A stretch of DNA of 44,930 bases from NCBI GenBank assembly GCA_003118195.1, contig BEXV01001867.1, forward strand, positions 7,912 to 52,841, in the 5' to 3' direction. Every line of letters starts with the position of its first letter. The first letter of the stretch is position 1. Positions 34,892-44,930 of the stretch are shown piece by piece. A program made the translations under genes and the position numbers. This DNA is from Hemicentrotus pulcherrimus (Eukaryota; Echinodermata; Echinoidea; Camarodonta; Strongylocentrotidae). A model generated the notes under the pieces. That model was given only the letters and a program-made list of their open reading frames with translations. It did no database searches and was not told the DNA's origin.

Positions 34892-35006
34892 ATGGTTTAA
34901 GAGGCCTGTGCACTGTAGCCCCACAGAGGCGGTGCAGATTCATGAAGATGTCAACTCACGCAAGTCGGTAGGAATACACTGGGGGACATTCCGACTTGGC
35001 AGTGAG
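34892..35006 (+). CDS. NAPEPLD: NAPE-PLD exon 4b (alternative, downstream copy)
   Basis: This is the same length as 4a (115 nt), with the same entry phase (2) and exit phase (0). Its acceptor is GCTGTAG and its donor GAG|GTATAA. It encodes [20 protein letters not shown] and then [12 protein letters not shown]. Both functional histidines (human H321 and H343) are kept. It shares 27 of 39 residues with 4a. Differences cluster at the ends: FFMTPQ versus WFKRPV before the first histidine, V/C and N/S just after it, and YTLTN versus FRLGS after HWGT. The W after R matches the human protein better than 4a does. The isoforms could differ in substrate preference or regulation, which is inference. Confidence 0.9.
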
Positions 35007-36546
35007 GTATAAAAAGCAGTTTTCCTACGCTCATCTGACACTTGCTCCGCCAACAATTGCTCCAAGCTTTATTTTGTGAAAGGTAGAGTTTGTGTTTGGT
35101 CTAGGGTGTAAATTAAAAAATTGGCTTGCGGAGAAAATTGACCACAGAGAAATTGTTGACAGAGCAGGTGTCATAAAACCTCTTTCAATGTATATATATA
35201 CATGTATGCATGTGGCATCTTGGAAGTACATTTGCAGAGAAAAGAGGTAAAATTAGGATAATAATGATAAGTGTTGCCTGGTAGGGTTACAAAAGTCAAT
35301 AAAGGTAATCAGGAAAAGATGATTAAATGGGCCCCCTGGACTAAGCCAAGTTAGGCTTGTGAGCAATGAGTAGTTGTTCAGGTCAGTTAACCCAAATAGT
35401 GTTTTAATTGTTGATGTAATGCTCAGGATCCTGTCACAGACAATTAAATGAGCCTGTCTAATACATGTATTAACCTCGTAAAGCTGTTATTAATATTTCA
35501 GAGGACAGCTGTAGATAGACAGGGAGCAAGTTTATGTGTGACTCTCTTCATCCTTTCCCTTGCCTTGTTCCCTATTTTGATTATGTGTATCCCTCAAACT
35601 CATCACTCCCTTTATGTTACCCCTTCATCCCTCATGCAGTGTTCTCTTTTGTCTTTTTCCTGTCATCTCCAATATGCTGCTTTTCCCCTCTTTTCCTCGT
35701 TGCTCTCGCCGTCATTCCTTCTGCACTCTAATCTTAAAGTTAATACAAAGTTTTGGTATGGGGTCATGAATTTGGTTCAATTTGAAATTGCTATTTGCTA
35801 TTTGAAATTTATCCAAATTAACCGGGAGCACCAGTAAAATTTTATATTCAATTTTTCTAGAAAGGAAAGGTGTTATAGGGACTAAACATTCTAGTGCTTA
35901 TGATACATCCACAAGGGCATCCAAATATATCAAAATTGTAAAGAATCACTATCCACCCAATTTTCAAGAATTTCCCAAAACTTTGTATTACCTTTAACTT
36001 CTACATCCTTAAACCATCTTTTCTTCACCCCTCTCTCTTTATTTAAGTGCTCTTTATTAAGCTCATCTGGTCTGTTCTTTCACTTCCCCCTCGTCAATTT
36101 CATGTGATGGGCTGTATCAAATGTCCCCGTAAAAGGAATCGTTGCCGTGATCCGTGTCCATGTTATTCTTTGTCTTGAAAGTGTCAACATTTATGTCCTT
36201 ACAATGAAGCATGATGCATGATGAGCGGTGTTCCTGTTAAACGGTGTAACCCATCTCAAGTGGTCTGAGTCATTGTCTTTAAACATACCCAAACAACTTA
36301 ACCCTTGGCGTACTAAGAATCGACTACTGCAGGGTGAACCTCATTCATACCCATACAAAATGGGATCCACCAGGTTAACGAGGGTCCATATGGGATGACA
36401 AATCATTATTACATTTCCGTCAAAGTACGAATTCCCAGGGCAAATTCTCTCAAAGAGCTAACACATTCCCTTCTGCTACAGACGTCTTGATGTTTGTCTC
36501 TTACCAATTCATGATTTGTAAATCTGTTTGTCATTTCTTCCTGCAG
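35007..36546. other. Intron 4 of NAPE-PLD
   Basis: It is 1,540 bp from 4b, or 1,714 bp from 4a. It ends in a pyrimidine-rich TTTCTTCCTGCAG. A CT-rich stretch (35520-35730) yields a spurious hydrophobic frame. A short TTAA-flanked MITE lies at 35735-35997. No other feature is supported. Confidence 0.8.
35735..35997. mobile_element. TTAA-flanked MITE, short copy
   Basis: The left border (TTAAAGTTAATACAAAGTTTTGG) and the right border (CCCAAAACTTTGTATTACCTTTAA) are inverted repeats with one or two mismatches. TTAA sits at both outer edges (35735-35738 and 35994-35997). The right part is homologous to the long copy in intron 1, while about 400 bp of its interior are absent. This copy is therefore an internally deleted derivative, or the other carries an insertion. 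It is non-coding. Confidence 0.75.
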
Positions 36547-36678
36547 CATTATCTGGACCCGCCCAAGGAAATGAAAAAGGCCCTCAAGAGCAAAGGGCTC
36601 CCTCTGGAGGATTTCTTTGTAATAAAGCATGGTGAGTCAAGACTACTCCTAGAAGACACAACCATGGAAATGGACTGA
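36547..36678 (+). CDS. NAPEPLD: NAPE-PLD exon 5: C terminus and stop
   Basis: The exon follows CCTGCAG in phase 0 and encodes HYLDPPKEMKKALKSKGLPL, then EDFFVIKHGESR, ending in TGA at 36676-36678 (residues 534-576). The DFFV-KHGESR motif is the conserved C-terminal block of animal NAPE-PLD. The tail after it (LLLEDTTMEMD) is acidic, as in the human protein, and slightly different in length. If exon 3 were joined directly to exon 5, the frame would reach TGA after nine codons. That shows one exon 4 copy is needed. Confidence 0.94.
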   Translation, partial: HYLDPPKEMKKALKSKGLPLEDFFVIKHGESRLLLEDTTMEMD

Positions 36679-37560
36679 GGATGATGTTTGAAAGGACCGA
36701 TCATCAATGAAGTTACATCCTTTAATTTTGAGGTTACCAAGTCAAAGTTCATCTCAAGGCTTTTCATCTAAAAGCACAGTGGTTTGGGTATTAACATAAA
36801 AGGAGTGAAATTTTGTTTAATATTTTCGGTGGGTCTTTCCTATCATGACTAAAGAATAAGAAATCTCAGTTGTCTGAACCTGAAAAGAAAATGACTTGGT
36901 CTGTATAGTTTCATGTAAGGTATGCCATATTAATATGCAGAGTACATTTACTTAAACACTCAGTAAAATAGACACTTTGGTAGTGCAATGTCAGGCGGTG
37001 TTTATAATTTTTGTGCACTGATATTAAGAATTGTTGTCATCAGCATAATATGTATATTCTGGAAGTACTATGTAATCTTTGATCGGAAAGGAGATCAAAA
37101 AACGTTTTCTTACACAAAGGAAAATCTAAACAAATCTAGAGATTTATATTTAGCTATCGAATAGTGTTGAGGATGAGTTGATATAACAGTATGTTTGAAT
37201 TACTAACTGATGATTTTTTTTTCAGTTCTAGTAATAGTTTAAAGGTTTTACAGGTTTAGGTTCTTACAAATCAATGAAATTATACTGATATGAGAATTAT
37301 GAGTAAATATGATGAAGTTACAAATTGTTAAAGTGTACTTTTGATCCAAAAATACCTTTTCTGTAAATTGTAAGTATTATAGTGGACACACCCATAAGTG
37401 ATCGCTCAAACACCCACTTGGGTTGCAGGGCGGGGTTTATTCATATTCTTTATTTCTTTACTGTAGCTTGTAGCTGTGCTCAAAACTTTTAGATGATTGG
37501 TATGTCAAATTTGACATAAGTTGTCATTCTAAACAATAAAGTGATTGTTATTAATGTGTA
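36679..37560 (+). other. 3' untranslated region of NAPE-PLD (shorter form)
   Basis: AT-rich non-coding sequence runs from the stop codon to a consensus AATAAA at 37535-37540. A GT-rich stretch (GTGATTGTTATTAATGTGT) follows, as expected for cleavage. A perfect 18-bp palindrome (TATGTCAAATTTGACATA, 37501-37518) lies just upstream of the signal. The 3' UTR would be about 880 nt. Longer forms are possible. Confidence 0.55.
37535..37540 (+). terminator. Polyadenylation signal AATAAA, proximal candidate
   Basis: This is a canonical hexamer followed within 5-20 nt by GT-rich sequence, in the correct orientation about 860 nt after the NAPE-PLD stop. Other hexamers occur further on. Confidence 0.5.
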
Positions 37561-40500
37561 TCCATACCACAATATGTTTCATTGAGAACATACACTTATT
37601 TAGGACTGAGGACTCCATATTAAATCTTTTTCAGTAAGATTTCCAGAATAGAATTTATGAGGTCTGTAATTGACCCCCTTTAAAATTTTGAAATGGGGTC
37701 CAGAGTTAAAATATGAGGCTCATGTGTTGGTGATGTGTCTAGGGCAGCTGTTAGTGTAATGTCCTGCATGTGACGTTATGTAAGGGTATGGTATAGAGTT
37801 GTGGTGATGCAGACTGGTTTTGTTCATGCAAATGAGGTACCCCTCAGAGTGGAGAATCAAAAGGAAGGCAGAGAGATAGCAAGAGGAAGGGGCCTGCTGA
37901 CGCAACGACAGTGATTGGGATCAGTGACTCTCCCTCTCCCGTGATCTCATGCCGGGATTGACATACCGTGACAGACTTTATTAAAATCAGGTCTGGTTGA
38001 ATGACCCTTTGAAGCCTCCTTCTCCTCCACCTCCTTCCTTCCTCCCTCTATGACAATCAGTGCACATCTTGTGAAAATACTTGTCTAAGAGATGAGATAA
38101 AAGCCAATGGTCGGTATTCTACTGATTCAGTTAAATCTGACTTTGGCGCTTGGTCATGTTGAACAAAGGAAAAACTTAGACCTAGGTCCATTTTTAGTCC
38201 ATTATCACTGGGAACTGGGTAGTCTCTGTATTAAGCCTATAGTAAAGAGATAATTTGGTATTTAAGAGGTTAATTTAACTTTAGACCGAGCAAAAACCCA
38301 TGTTGTACTAATAATTTAATAGAATACCGGCCCAAATGTCTTTCAATTTTTGATAACTCTGTTGCTTTTGTGTATTTTTTTAGCTACAGCATCTCAATTT
38401 TGTACCAACATTTTCAAAGGAAAGCAATATCAATCATTCATAAGATTTAAAGTATCACTTGCAGCTTCAATATCGAATGGTTTCTGCCAAATTGACATGG
38501 TGCCATTCAAATTTTTCTGACCTATTGAAGCCGTTGTTGGATGTACAATGAATAATAATATGTTGATAGGTTCAGAAGTGAATGCTTCTTTGATTGTGTA
38601 ATCAGTATTGATACCCTTTGAAAGTGTCAGGGTAACCGTATGAAGCCATCTGTTCATAGGAAATCTGCTTCAATGTATATTTAACCCAACACCTACTGAA
38701 ACCTCATTGCTCCTATATGAAGCCTTCAGAAATGAGAGAAATCAGTAGTCAACAGGTTAAGATTAACTCCATAGAGGACTTAAAACAATATCAGAATTCA
38801 TCACATATTAGTAATTTACAGGAACAGCTTCTGACAGCCTTCCACAATGCTCAGCCATCAATCAATAGTGATAGATTGATCTGCAAATAGTTTATACCGT
38901 AATACATTATCATCATCATTATTAAAAATATAATTGACTCTCATGAGCATAATGTAATTATAGCTACCTAGTGTTATTACACAAAAGGAACTCTTATTAG
39001 ATTCTGTACATAAGCTCTGCCTATGGAAAGAATATTAGTGAATATTGCAACATGTCATTTTTCATTGATCAAGTTTTTAGAAACATTTGTCCTTTTTTGT
39101 TTTTGTTGTTGTTGTAACGTGCAAGTTGTCATGTCTCAAGTACAAAAATACTATTATTTGTATATCATAGAAAGCATCTAGATAATCAGTGACTTTTACT
39201 CATGCATGTTATCTTTGCATGCATGTAGCCCATAGAAGTGCTTGTAGATAGTGCCAAGTCATGTCATGAGTTGCTAGATCATTGTGTCGGTTACAACAAA
39301 ACTTGTGGAGTAAAAATAGATGAACTTGAACTTGATGTACCAATTGTGTAGTTATTTTAGATTGGATCACAGCATTGAGGATTGCTTCGTGCATGCACGA
39401 TAGTTGAAACTTGAAGTGACGTCAGCACAATAGGTTATAGATCTCTGTTTTGATTAGATTATTTAGCTCTGGGAATCATATTTGTTTAAATGTATATTTT
39501 GTTTAATATTTAGTAGTGATTTTTTCAGTTTGCTTTAAATTTTCATCATCAAAATATTTTGCTTGTTTTCTTTTAGTGTGTACATCGCAGCTGCATATAT
39601 CACCCTAATGAATTTCAATTCTGATGCAAAAATAGAAATTATATTATGACAATGTATAGAATATGCAAATGAGATTTATATGTCTATCTTAATATTTAAT
39701 TGTTAGTGTAATACATTGCGACAATTTCCCTTAGGAGTATCAACATTTTGTCTTCAGATCGATTTTCTATAGAGAAAAGGCGAGTTGTACTGTGAATGAA
39801 GTCATCTGTATCCTCATTTTTTATTGCTAAGAGCTAATAATTTCCCCTCTTGGCCCTTTTGGCGAAAATTGTGTAATTACCATAACAGCGAATGTCGAAA
39901 ATCGTTGACATAACATCTGAGGGTACATTGAGATTTGCAGTGAATTGTAATAAGCTGATATAGGGCTACATTTCTGTGCCTATACTCAGGAAATCTTGAT
40001 TTAAAGAATTGATATTTATCAGGTCATCCATAATAATCTTGTATAAGTAATATTCTATTTTGTTTTATTTGTAAAGAAATGTATTCAGCAAACAGATTAT
40101 ATTTATGAGTATATATATATTTATAATTGTGTAAGTCTATGGTAGTTATTATTTGTTTATGTTGGTGTTACATTGCTGTCTTAGTTCAGAGCTGTGGTAT
40201 TTATTTTCAAATGGCTGATGTGTATGAATTTAGAATAGCATGGCATATGTATTAATTTCATTAGTATAAAGGAGTTTTATTCCAATTCCACTTGTATAAT
40301 GTATTTCATTCAGACTCTATTGGTGTCTGACATGGATTTTTCAGTGGAAGCTTGTCAGTTATTGAAGAGGTGAAAATGAAACATAATCCAGACTTATGGA
40401 CGAATCTCTTTAAAATCTTCGAATAAAAATAAGAATAAAAATTTCTTCTCAAGAGATTTGATAATCAACATCAAAATAATCACTTTGTAATTTCATTCAA

Positions 40501-42110
40501 AATGGCACTAAGATTTTTAAAATTTAATATTGAATCTCTACTAAATTTGTTTTCTTACTAAAGTGCAGCTACCTATGTGCGGCTACATTTATTTTTAGTA
40601 CTGCAATATAAATTGGGATAAAATGATACATGCAAAGCCAAGAAATTGAATAAATGATGAGGTATAGAGGAGGAGGGGTAACACTAAGAAGAGATGACAA
40701 TGCATTGCTGTAAAAATATTTGTTAAAGCCCACAAAAGCTATGAATAAGCAGCTACCTGCTTTGGGGGCTTGTAATAAGTCACTTGGGGGATGGCAGCAC
40801 CAATTTGTGCTTCACCTCGGAACAGGAAATGCCTGCTTAATGATCCTACTAGCGGTTGATGACAAACGGCTTTGGTGTGGTTGGAACAGGTAGCAAGAGT
40901 TGATTGAAGTCGTGGAAATAAAGGGAAAAGAGGATTTGTTTCACAGAAATTAGCATCACTTTAGGGATAGATGTGATGTACATGTACGGATTGTAGGGAA
41001 AGTGGAAGTAATCAATGAAGCTTTTCCAAGTAGGACTTATGTTTAATTTGTGCAATGACTGCTGCTTGAATACAGGAATAAGACCAGTTTATTTTTGTGT
41101 CAATTTTTTAGTTCTATTTGTTTGATTTTCATATGATCTGATAGTATTACATTCATTTTGTTGTGATCATTTTGTGTAGGTGTAAAAGAATTTTGATTTT
41201 TCACAGCCACATGTATAATCATAAAAAACCAAGTACATTTTTGAAAATAAAAAGTGAGAAATATGAGTCGAAATGAAAATCATATTTCTGATAATGACTT
41301 ATGAAATGATATATCTATGACACTTTTGTGTATATCTTACATGGACCATGCCAAGTAGGCTTCATAGCAAAATAATTTATGTAAGCATGTCAAAAAAGGG
41401 CACTTTATGCTTTTAATGACACTATTTGATTGAAGAAGCAGATTTTATTTGGATGTAATTATGAATACAAAAACAAAAAATTGTAATTGAGTGTTTACTC
41501 ACAGCAAAATTTATTTGCAGTTGATGTTTTTTGTGGATAAATGTAAAGTCTATATTACTTATCAAAGAATATTCTTTTAAACTGTCTACATGATTGTATA
41601 AATAGGAAATAATATTGTCTTTTTAAGCAAAGTGTTTATATTTGTTGTACATACTATTTTGTGAAAGTTGCATGGTATAGTCAGCTTTTTATGCCGTCTT
41701 GACTTTTGTGAATAATTTTCCCGTAAACATCTGTCCAGTTTAGTATTTTATTAATCAGACAAAATAATAACTAAAATTAACCCTTGGTCAGTTCCATTTT
41801 TATTTGTTTTTTTCAGTTGTCTAGAGATGGTGTGAGCTCCTCATTATAATATTATCACACATATGGTACAATAATATGGAAAGAACTTGATAGTGGGAGA
41901 ATTGACAGATGTGTGTATTCATAATTATAGTAAAATTCAAATAATCCAGATCATTTGGTACTGTCACTATGGAAAAAAATGTTGTCACTGATTGTTGTTA
42001 TTCTTTAAGCAGTGGTGAATGTAAAGTGAGCGCATGTATGATATTTCAGAAATTTGCATGCTTGCTCAAATAAACTCGGTATGGAATTGTGAATAGTGGA
42101 CTTTTGTTTA
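37561..42110. other. Downstream AT-rich region, possible extended 3' UTR
   Basis: No protein-like frame or splice structure is visible on either strand. The sequence is uniformly AT-rich and largely free of the repeats seen elsewhere, as long 3' UTRs often are. AATAAA at 42069-42074 is followed by a GT-rich stretch (TGTGAATAGTGGACTTTTG) and could end a transcript about 5.4 kb past the stop codon. A TGTACATA Pumilio-type element occurs near 41646. RNA-seq coverage would show whether this is transcribed. Confidence 0.3.
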
Positions 42111-44120
42111 TTTCAGTCTTGTGCTAATCATGCGGTGTGTGCAATTTATACGTTTATTTTGTCAGTAAGGACTTGTGGTTTGATTGTTTTATTCAAGGGT
42201 TTTATTACTAAAGAAATATTTTTAAAGTTATGACTTGAAGACCTCCTTCAAGAGAGAGAAAAACGAGTGAAAGAAAAAAAAGTATAAAAGAGGGAGGGGG
42301 AGGAGAGAACAGAGAGGAAAGAGAGAAAGAAGGAGAAAGAAACAAAAAGAAACGGAAACGAGAAAACCCATAGACAGATAGAAATGTACTAATCAGAGAT
42401 TAAAATTGAATTATGTCATAGGAAAGGAACAAATCCCATTTGAATGTCTTACTCGTCCTGGATTATACTTGATGTTACCCGGTAAGAGTAGGCAAAAATA
42501 ATTCAGTATCTCAGAAACCGATTACAAATAGCTTAAATAGTACAACCATGTAACGTAACGAAATACTAATTAATGATAATCAATAATTAACACTTGGTAA
42601 AACACCAAGTTCACGCTCCCCTGGCAAAAAAGGGTAAAAACGCGTTATCTAACCCTTTTTTTGTTACAAAATAAAAGAAGGGCCCCCTCCCCTGGGCTCA
42701 GGGGGGGTGGGGGGAGTGGATGTTGAGCGAAATATCGACCGGTGCGATTTTCAAATTGTCGGGTCAAAAAAAAAAATTAAAATTAGTGCTCCTTATTTGG
42801 CCCCTCCCTTGACGCCGGCTGGATCCACCCCTGGGTTCAGGTTCATTTTTAAAAAAGATTTGAACTTTGAAGTTAAATGCACTTATGCTTCTTCCACATT
42901 GTTCAGAAGTAACAAGGTAACATACGACAGTAACCATGTCGAAACCAATGCCGTTGTCTTTGTAAAACAGAGCCCGATCTTACAAACAGTTGTGGTTGAT
43001 TCAAATTTATCACAATTTGATATCAGTTGCAATCCTACTTCTTTGTTTGTAGCGTTGCGATATATTAGATGATTTTGCGGACCAATCGCAACTGTTTATG
43101 AAACGACCCACAATTTTGATTACTTGTCTTTTCTCTCGTCATGTCCTAAAAATAGAATAAATTCCTACGTGACTAGATAATGAGGAAAATGTCCGCCTAC
43201 GAGTCTAACTAAAATGCATAATATAACGGTCCATATATTTTATTATTACTCACATAATGATCAATTTTCTATATTGATTTAAATTTTTACTCTGGTATTT
43301 GTTTACTTTTTTTCTTTCATAATATCCATCTAAAATTGAAATCATCAGTCGGAAGTCTACTTGTCAGACGCCAACTTCATCTTATTCTGCATTCGCGTTA
43401 GAGGTTCATCGTTTGATAGAGAGTGCGTCAGGTGTACCCCCCTCCCCATCCCACCCTCTATTCACATTATGTTGTAAAATTCAGAACTTCTGTTTAATAC
43501 AAAGGAGTTTGTGCAAAAGAACAAAACTGAAAGGACCTTTTTGTATTTTTGTAATGATTTTCATTGATTAGAAATTTCCTGAACTGTATATTGTCAGCAA
43601 ATAACGAATGAAAAAACAGTCCTCTTTTCACACTTTTCGTCCTCCAAAATTGAATTCGGAAAGAGAAAACGCAAAATTATCAGGAAAGCGACACTCCATT
43701 CAACCAGCCTCTACTCTTCTTGGCAAACCGATCAGATTCTGTATAGGCCTTCCCTTTTTATTCTTAATTGTAACAACTGGTATTTAATCAGAGGCCTGTA
43801 ATTTATTAAAAGGTGAAGTATCGTCTAAATGTATTGAGCTTATTTCCACTTAGGCCAATGAAATGATAGGACTTAGATCCATTGAGATCTAGTGAGCCAA
43901 AATTAGGCTCAAATGGAGTAAAATATAAAGGCCTATTATACTGTAATCAAAATTTATTTAATCTCATACAACTTGAATTCCTTGTAAGTTAAAGAAACAT
44001 ACATCTGTAGAAAGAAAATGTTATAGAAACCGATAAACAAGTAATTCACATTTTCATGGAAATTGGCTTTGTGATATCATGCTCAGATGCGGCGCACCAG
44101 GGGAACCCACTTTTAAAGGG
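42111..44120. other. Intergenic region with low-complexity and possible MITE segment
   Basis: It contains a purine-rich (GA/AAG) stretch at 42250-42365 and a G-run/C-run block at 42680-42720. The segment ending CCGGCTGGATCCACCCCTGG (42818-42837), read on the other strand, starts CCAGGGGTGGATCCAGCC, like a MITE end. A 121-codon frame at 42707-43072 overlaps this repeat and shows no domain. I see no gene. Confidence 0.5.
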
Positions 44121-44123
44121 CCT

Positions 44124-44575
44124 AAGTGCCCCTTTTTACACATGAAAAGTGCCCCAATTTACTACAAATTAAATAATGCCCCTACATTCAGCTCTGATAA
44201 AATGAGTGCCCCCTTCAACTCTCATAATTGCCCCTATATTCAAATCTAAGAGTACGTGCTCCGGCCGAGTCGATATAGTTTCTATGCCCTTTTCCTTCTG
44301 CTATAGGTGTCCCTTTTCCTTTTTAATAGGAGCCACTTCCCTCTTTTTCTTCGGCAAATGGCTCTTTTACTTATAATAAAACGATCCTTTTCCATTCTCA
44401 CAAGTGCCTTATTTTTCATCTCTGGTGAATGCTCCTTTTCAGGTGCGAGAATTAGTGACACCGTTACACAATATCCTATTTACTTTACATGCTTCTTTTC
44501 TATTCTAAAAAGTGTCCCTTTCCCTTCTGATAAGTGGCCCACTTTCCTTTCTCCATATGAGCCCCTATAACTTAA
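44124..44575. repeat. Decayed minisatellite built on GTGCCCCTTTTC
   Basis: About 15 degenerate units of 22-30 bp follow one another. Each is built like AGTGCCCCTTTTCC..TTCTGATAA. Clear instances start near 44125 (AGTGCCCCTTTTTAC), 44149 (AGTGCCCCAATTTAC), 44176 (AATGCCCCTACATTC), 44204 (AGTGCCCCCTTCAAC), 44225 (AATTGCCCCTATATTC), 44284 (ATGCCCTTTTCC), 44307 (GTGTCCCTTTTCC), 44511 (AGTGTCCCTTTCCC) and 44533 (GTGGCCCACTTTCC). Units diverge strongly, so the array is old. Confidence 0.75.
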
Positions 44576-44834
44576 AGCGACTACGGAGAAACTTTTTATA
44601 TTTCCCCCAAGTTCGCTTGTATCGTTCGCATTTACAGTTGATATAATTATGTAACTTCATTATTGCAGGTTTTTTCAGTCTTTCATGATGAGATAAGATG
44701 ATAATAATGATAAAGATAATATACAAATAATGAAGATTTATAATCAAATGATGCATGATAATAACATTGATAATTATAGTATTAGTATTAGTCGGATCAT
44801 CGTCATCATCGCCCAGGTCGAAAAAACAGTTAGA

Positions 44835-44926
44835 TACCAGTTGAAACCAACTGGTACTGGTACCAGTTGATTCCAGTTAGTTAATGGGAATCAATATGGA
44901 TATTGGAAAGATGGAATCAACTGGTA
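44835..44926. repeat. Nested inverted repeats of ACCAGTTG at the window end
   Basis: TACCAGTTGATTCCA (44861-44875) and TGGAATCAACTGGTA (44912-44926) are exact 15-bp inverted arms with a 36-bp spacer. TACCAGTTG and CAACTGGTA (44835-44856) form a second 9-bp hairpin with a 4-nt loop. ACTGGTACCAGT (44855-44866) is a perfect 12-bp palindrome. The structure probably continues beyond the window. Confidence 0.85.
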
Positions 44927-44930
44927 ACCA

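Noticed and set aside
35448..35837. 129-codon hydrophobic frame resembling a membrane protein.
   Set aside because: It is produced by a CT-rich stretch and runs into the MITE at 35735. No support for coding.
42707..43072. 121-codon frame downstream of the gene.
   Set aside because: It begins in a G-run next to a MITE-like segment and shows no domain.
1..44930. CRISPR arrays, operons, prophage, tRNA or rRNA genes.
   Set aside because: No regular spacer arrays, ribosome-binding-site-led gene clusters, tRNA B-box/cloverleaf or rRNA segments were seen. The DNA is clearly from an animal genome.

Overview
The window is eukaryotic nuclear DNA: AT-rich, with long introns, consensus splice sites, decayed transposons and simple repeats. 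It has no operons or bacterial signals. It most likely comes from an invertebrate deuterostome, and a sea urchin is my best guess. The guess rests on a deuterostome-type NAPE-PLD gene, a 'TATATAGCGC' dispersed repeat I associate with marine invertebrates, and a strong excess of the palindromes TACATGTA and TACCGGTA. The species is inference only.

One protein-coding gene dominates, on the + strand from about 7.7 kb to at least 37.55 kb. It encodes N-acyl-phosphatidylethanolamine phospholipase D (NAPE-PLD), the zinc metallo-beta-lactamase-fold enzyme that releases N-acylethanolamines such as anandamide. I reconstruct a probable 5' UTR and first coding exon (CDS 8216-8268), exon 2 (18793-19585), exon 3 (27746-28383), two alternative exons 4a (34718-34832) and 4b (34892-35006), and exon 5 (36547-36678, with the stop). 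The CDS with either exon 4 is 1731 nt and encodes 576 residues. Every catalytic residue I can name from the human enzyme (D147, H185, H187, D189, H190, H253, D284, H321, H343) is present at a constant offset of +181. The catalytic domain therefore has no net length change up to there, and the extra length is an N-terminal extension of about 180 residues.

The main discovery is the tandem pair 4a/4b. Both are 115 nt, with the same phases and good splice sites, and both encode the segment carrying active-site H321 and metal ligand H343. They share 27 of 39 residues but differ at most synonymous positions, so the duplication is old and both copies look selected. They are 59 nt apart. Including both exons, or neither, gives a premature stop, so exactly one must be chosen. 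The gene appears to make two NAPE-PLD isoforms that differ beside the active site.

Layout: 1-7.5 kb is upstream DNA without a recognisable gene. 7.5-8.27 kb is a CpG-richer promoter/5' UTR-like block with several short upstream ORFs. Intron 1 (8.3-18.8 kb) carries a possible alternative first exon near 13.54 kb below an X-box and an AP-1 site, a dispersed repeat (13.97-14.28 kb), a TIR element (15.38-15.88 kb) and a TTAA-flanked MITE (16.91-17.55 kb). Intron 2 (19.6-27.7 kb) has a non-LTR retrotransposon relic (20.45-21.17 kb) and a perfect 33-bp-arm hairpin (23.31-23.39 kb). Intron 3 (28.4-34.7 kb) has GA and TG microsatellites. Intron 4 (35.0-36.5 kb) has a short second copy of the TTAA MITE. 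The 3' UTR follows exon 5. Beyond 42.1 kb I see no gene, only repeats, including a decayed minisatellite (44.12-44.58 kb) and a cluster of inverted repeats at the window end.
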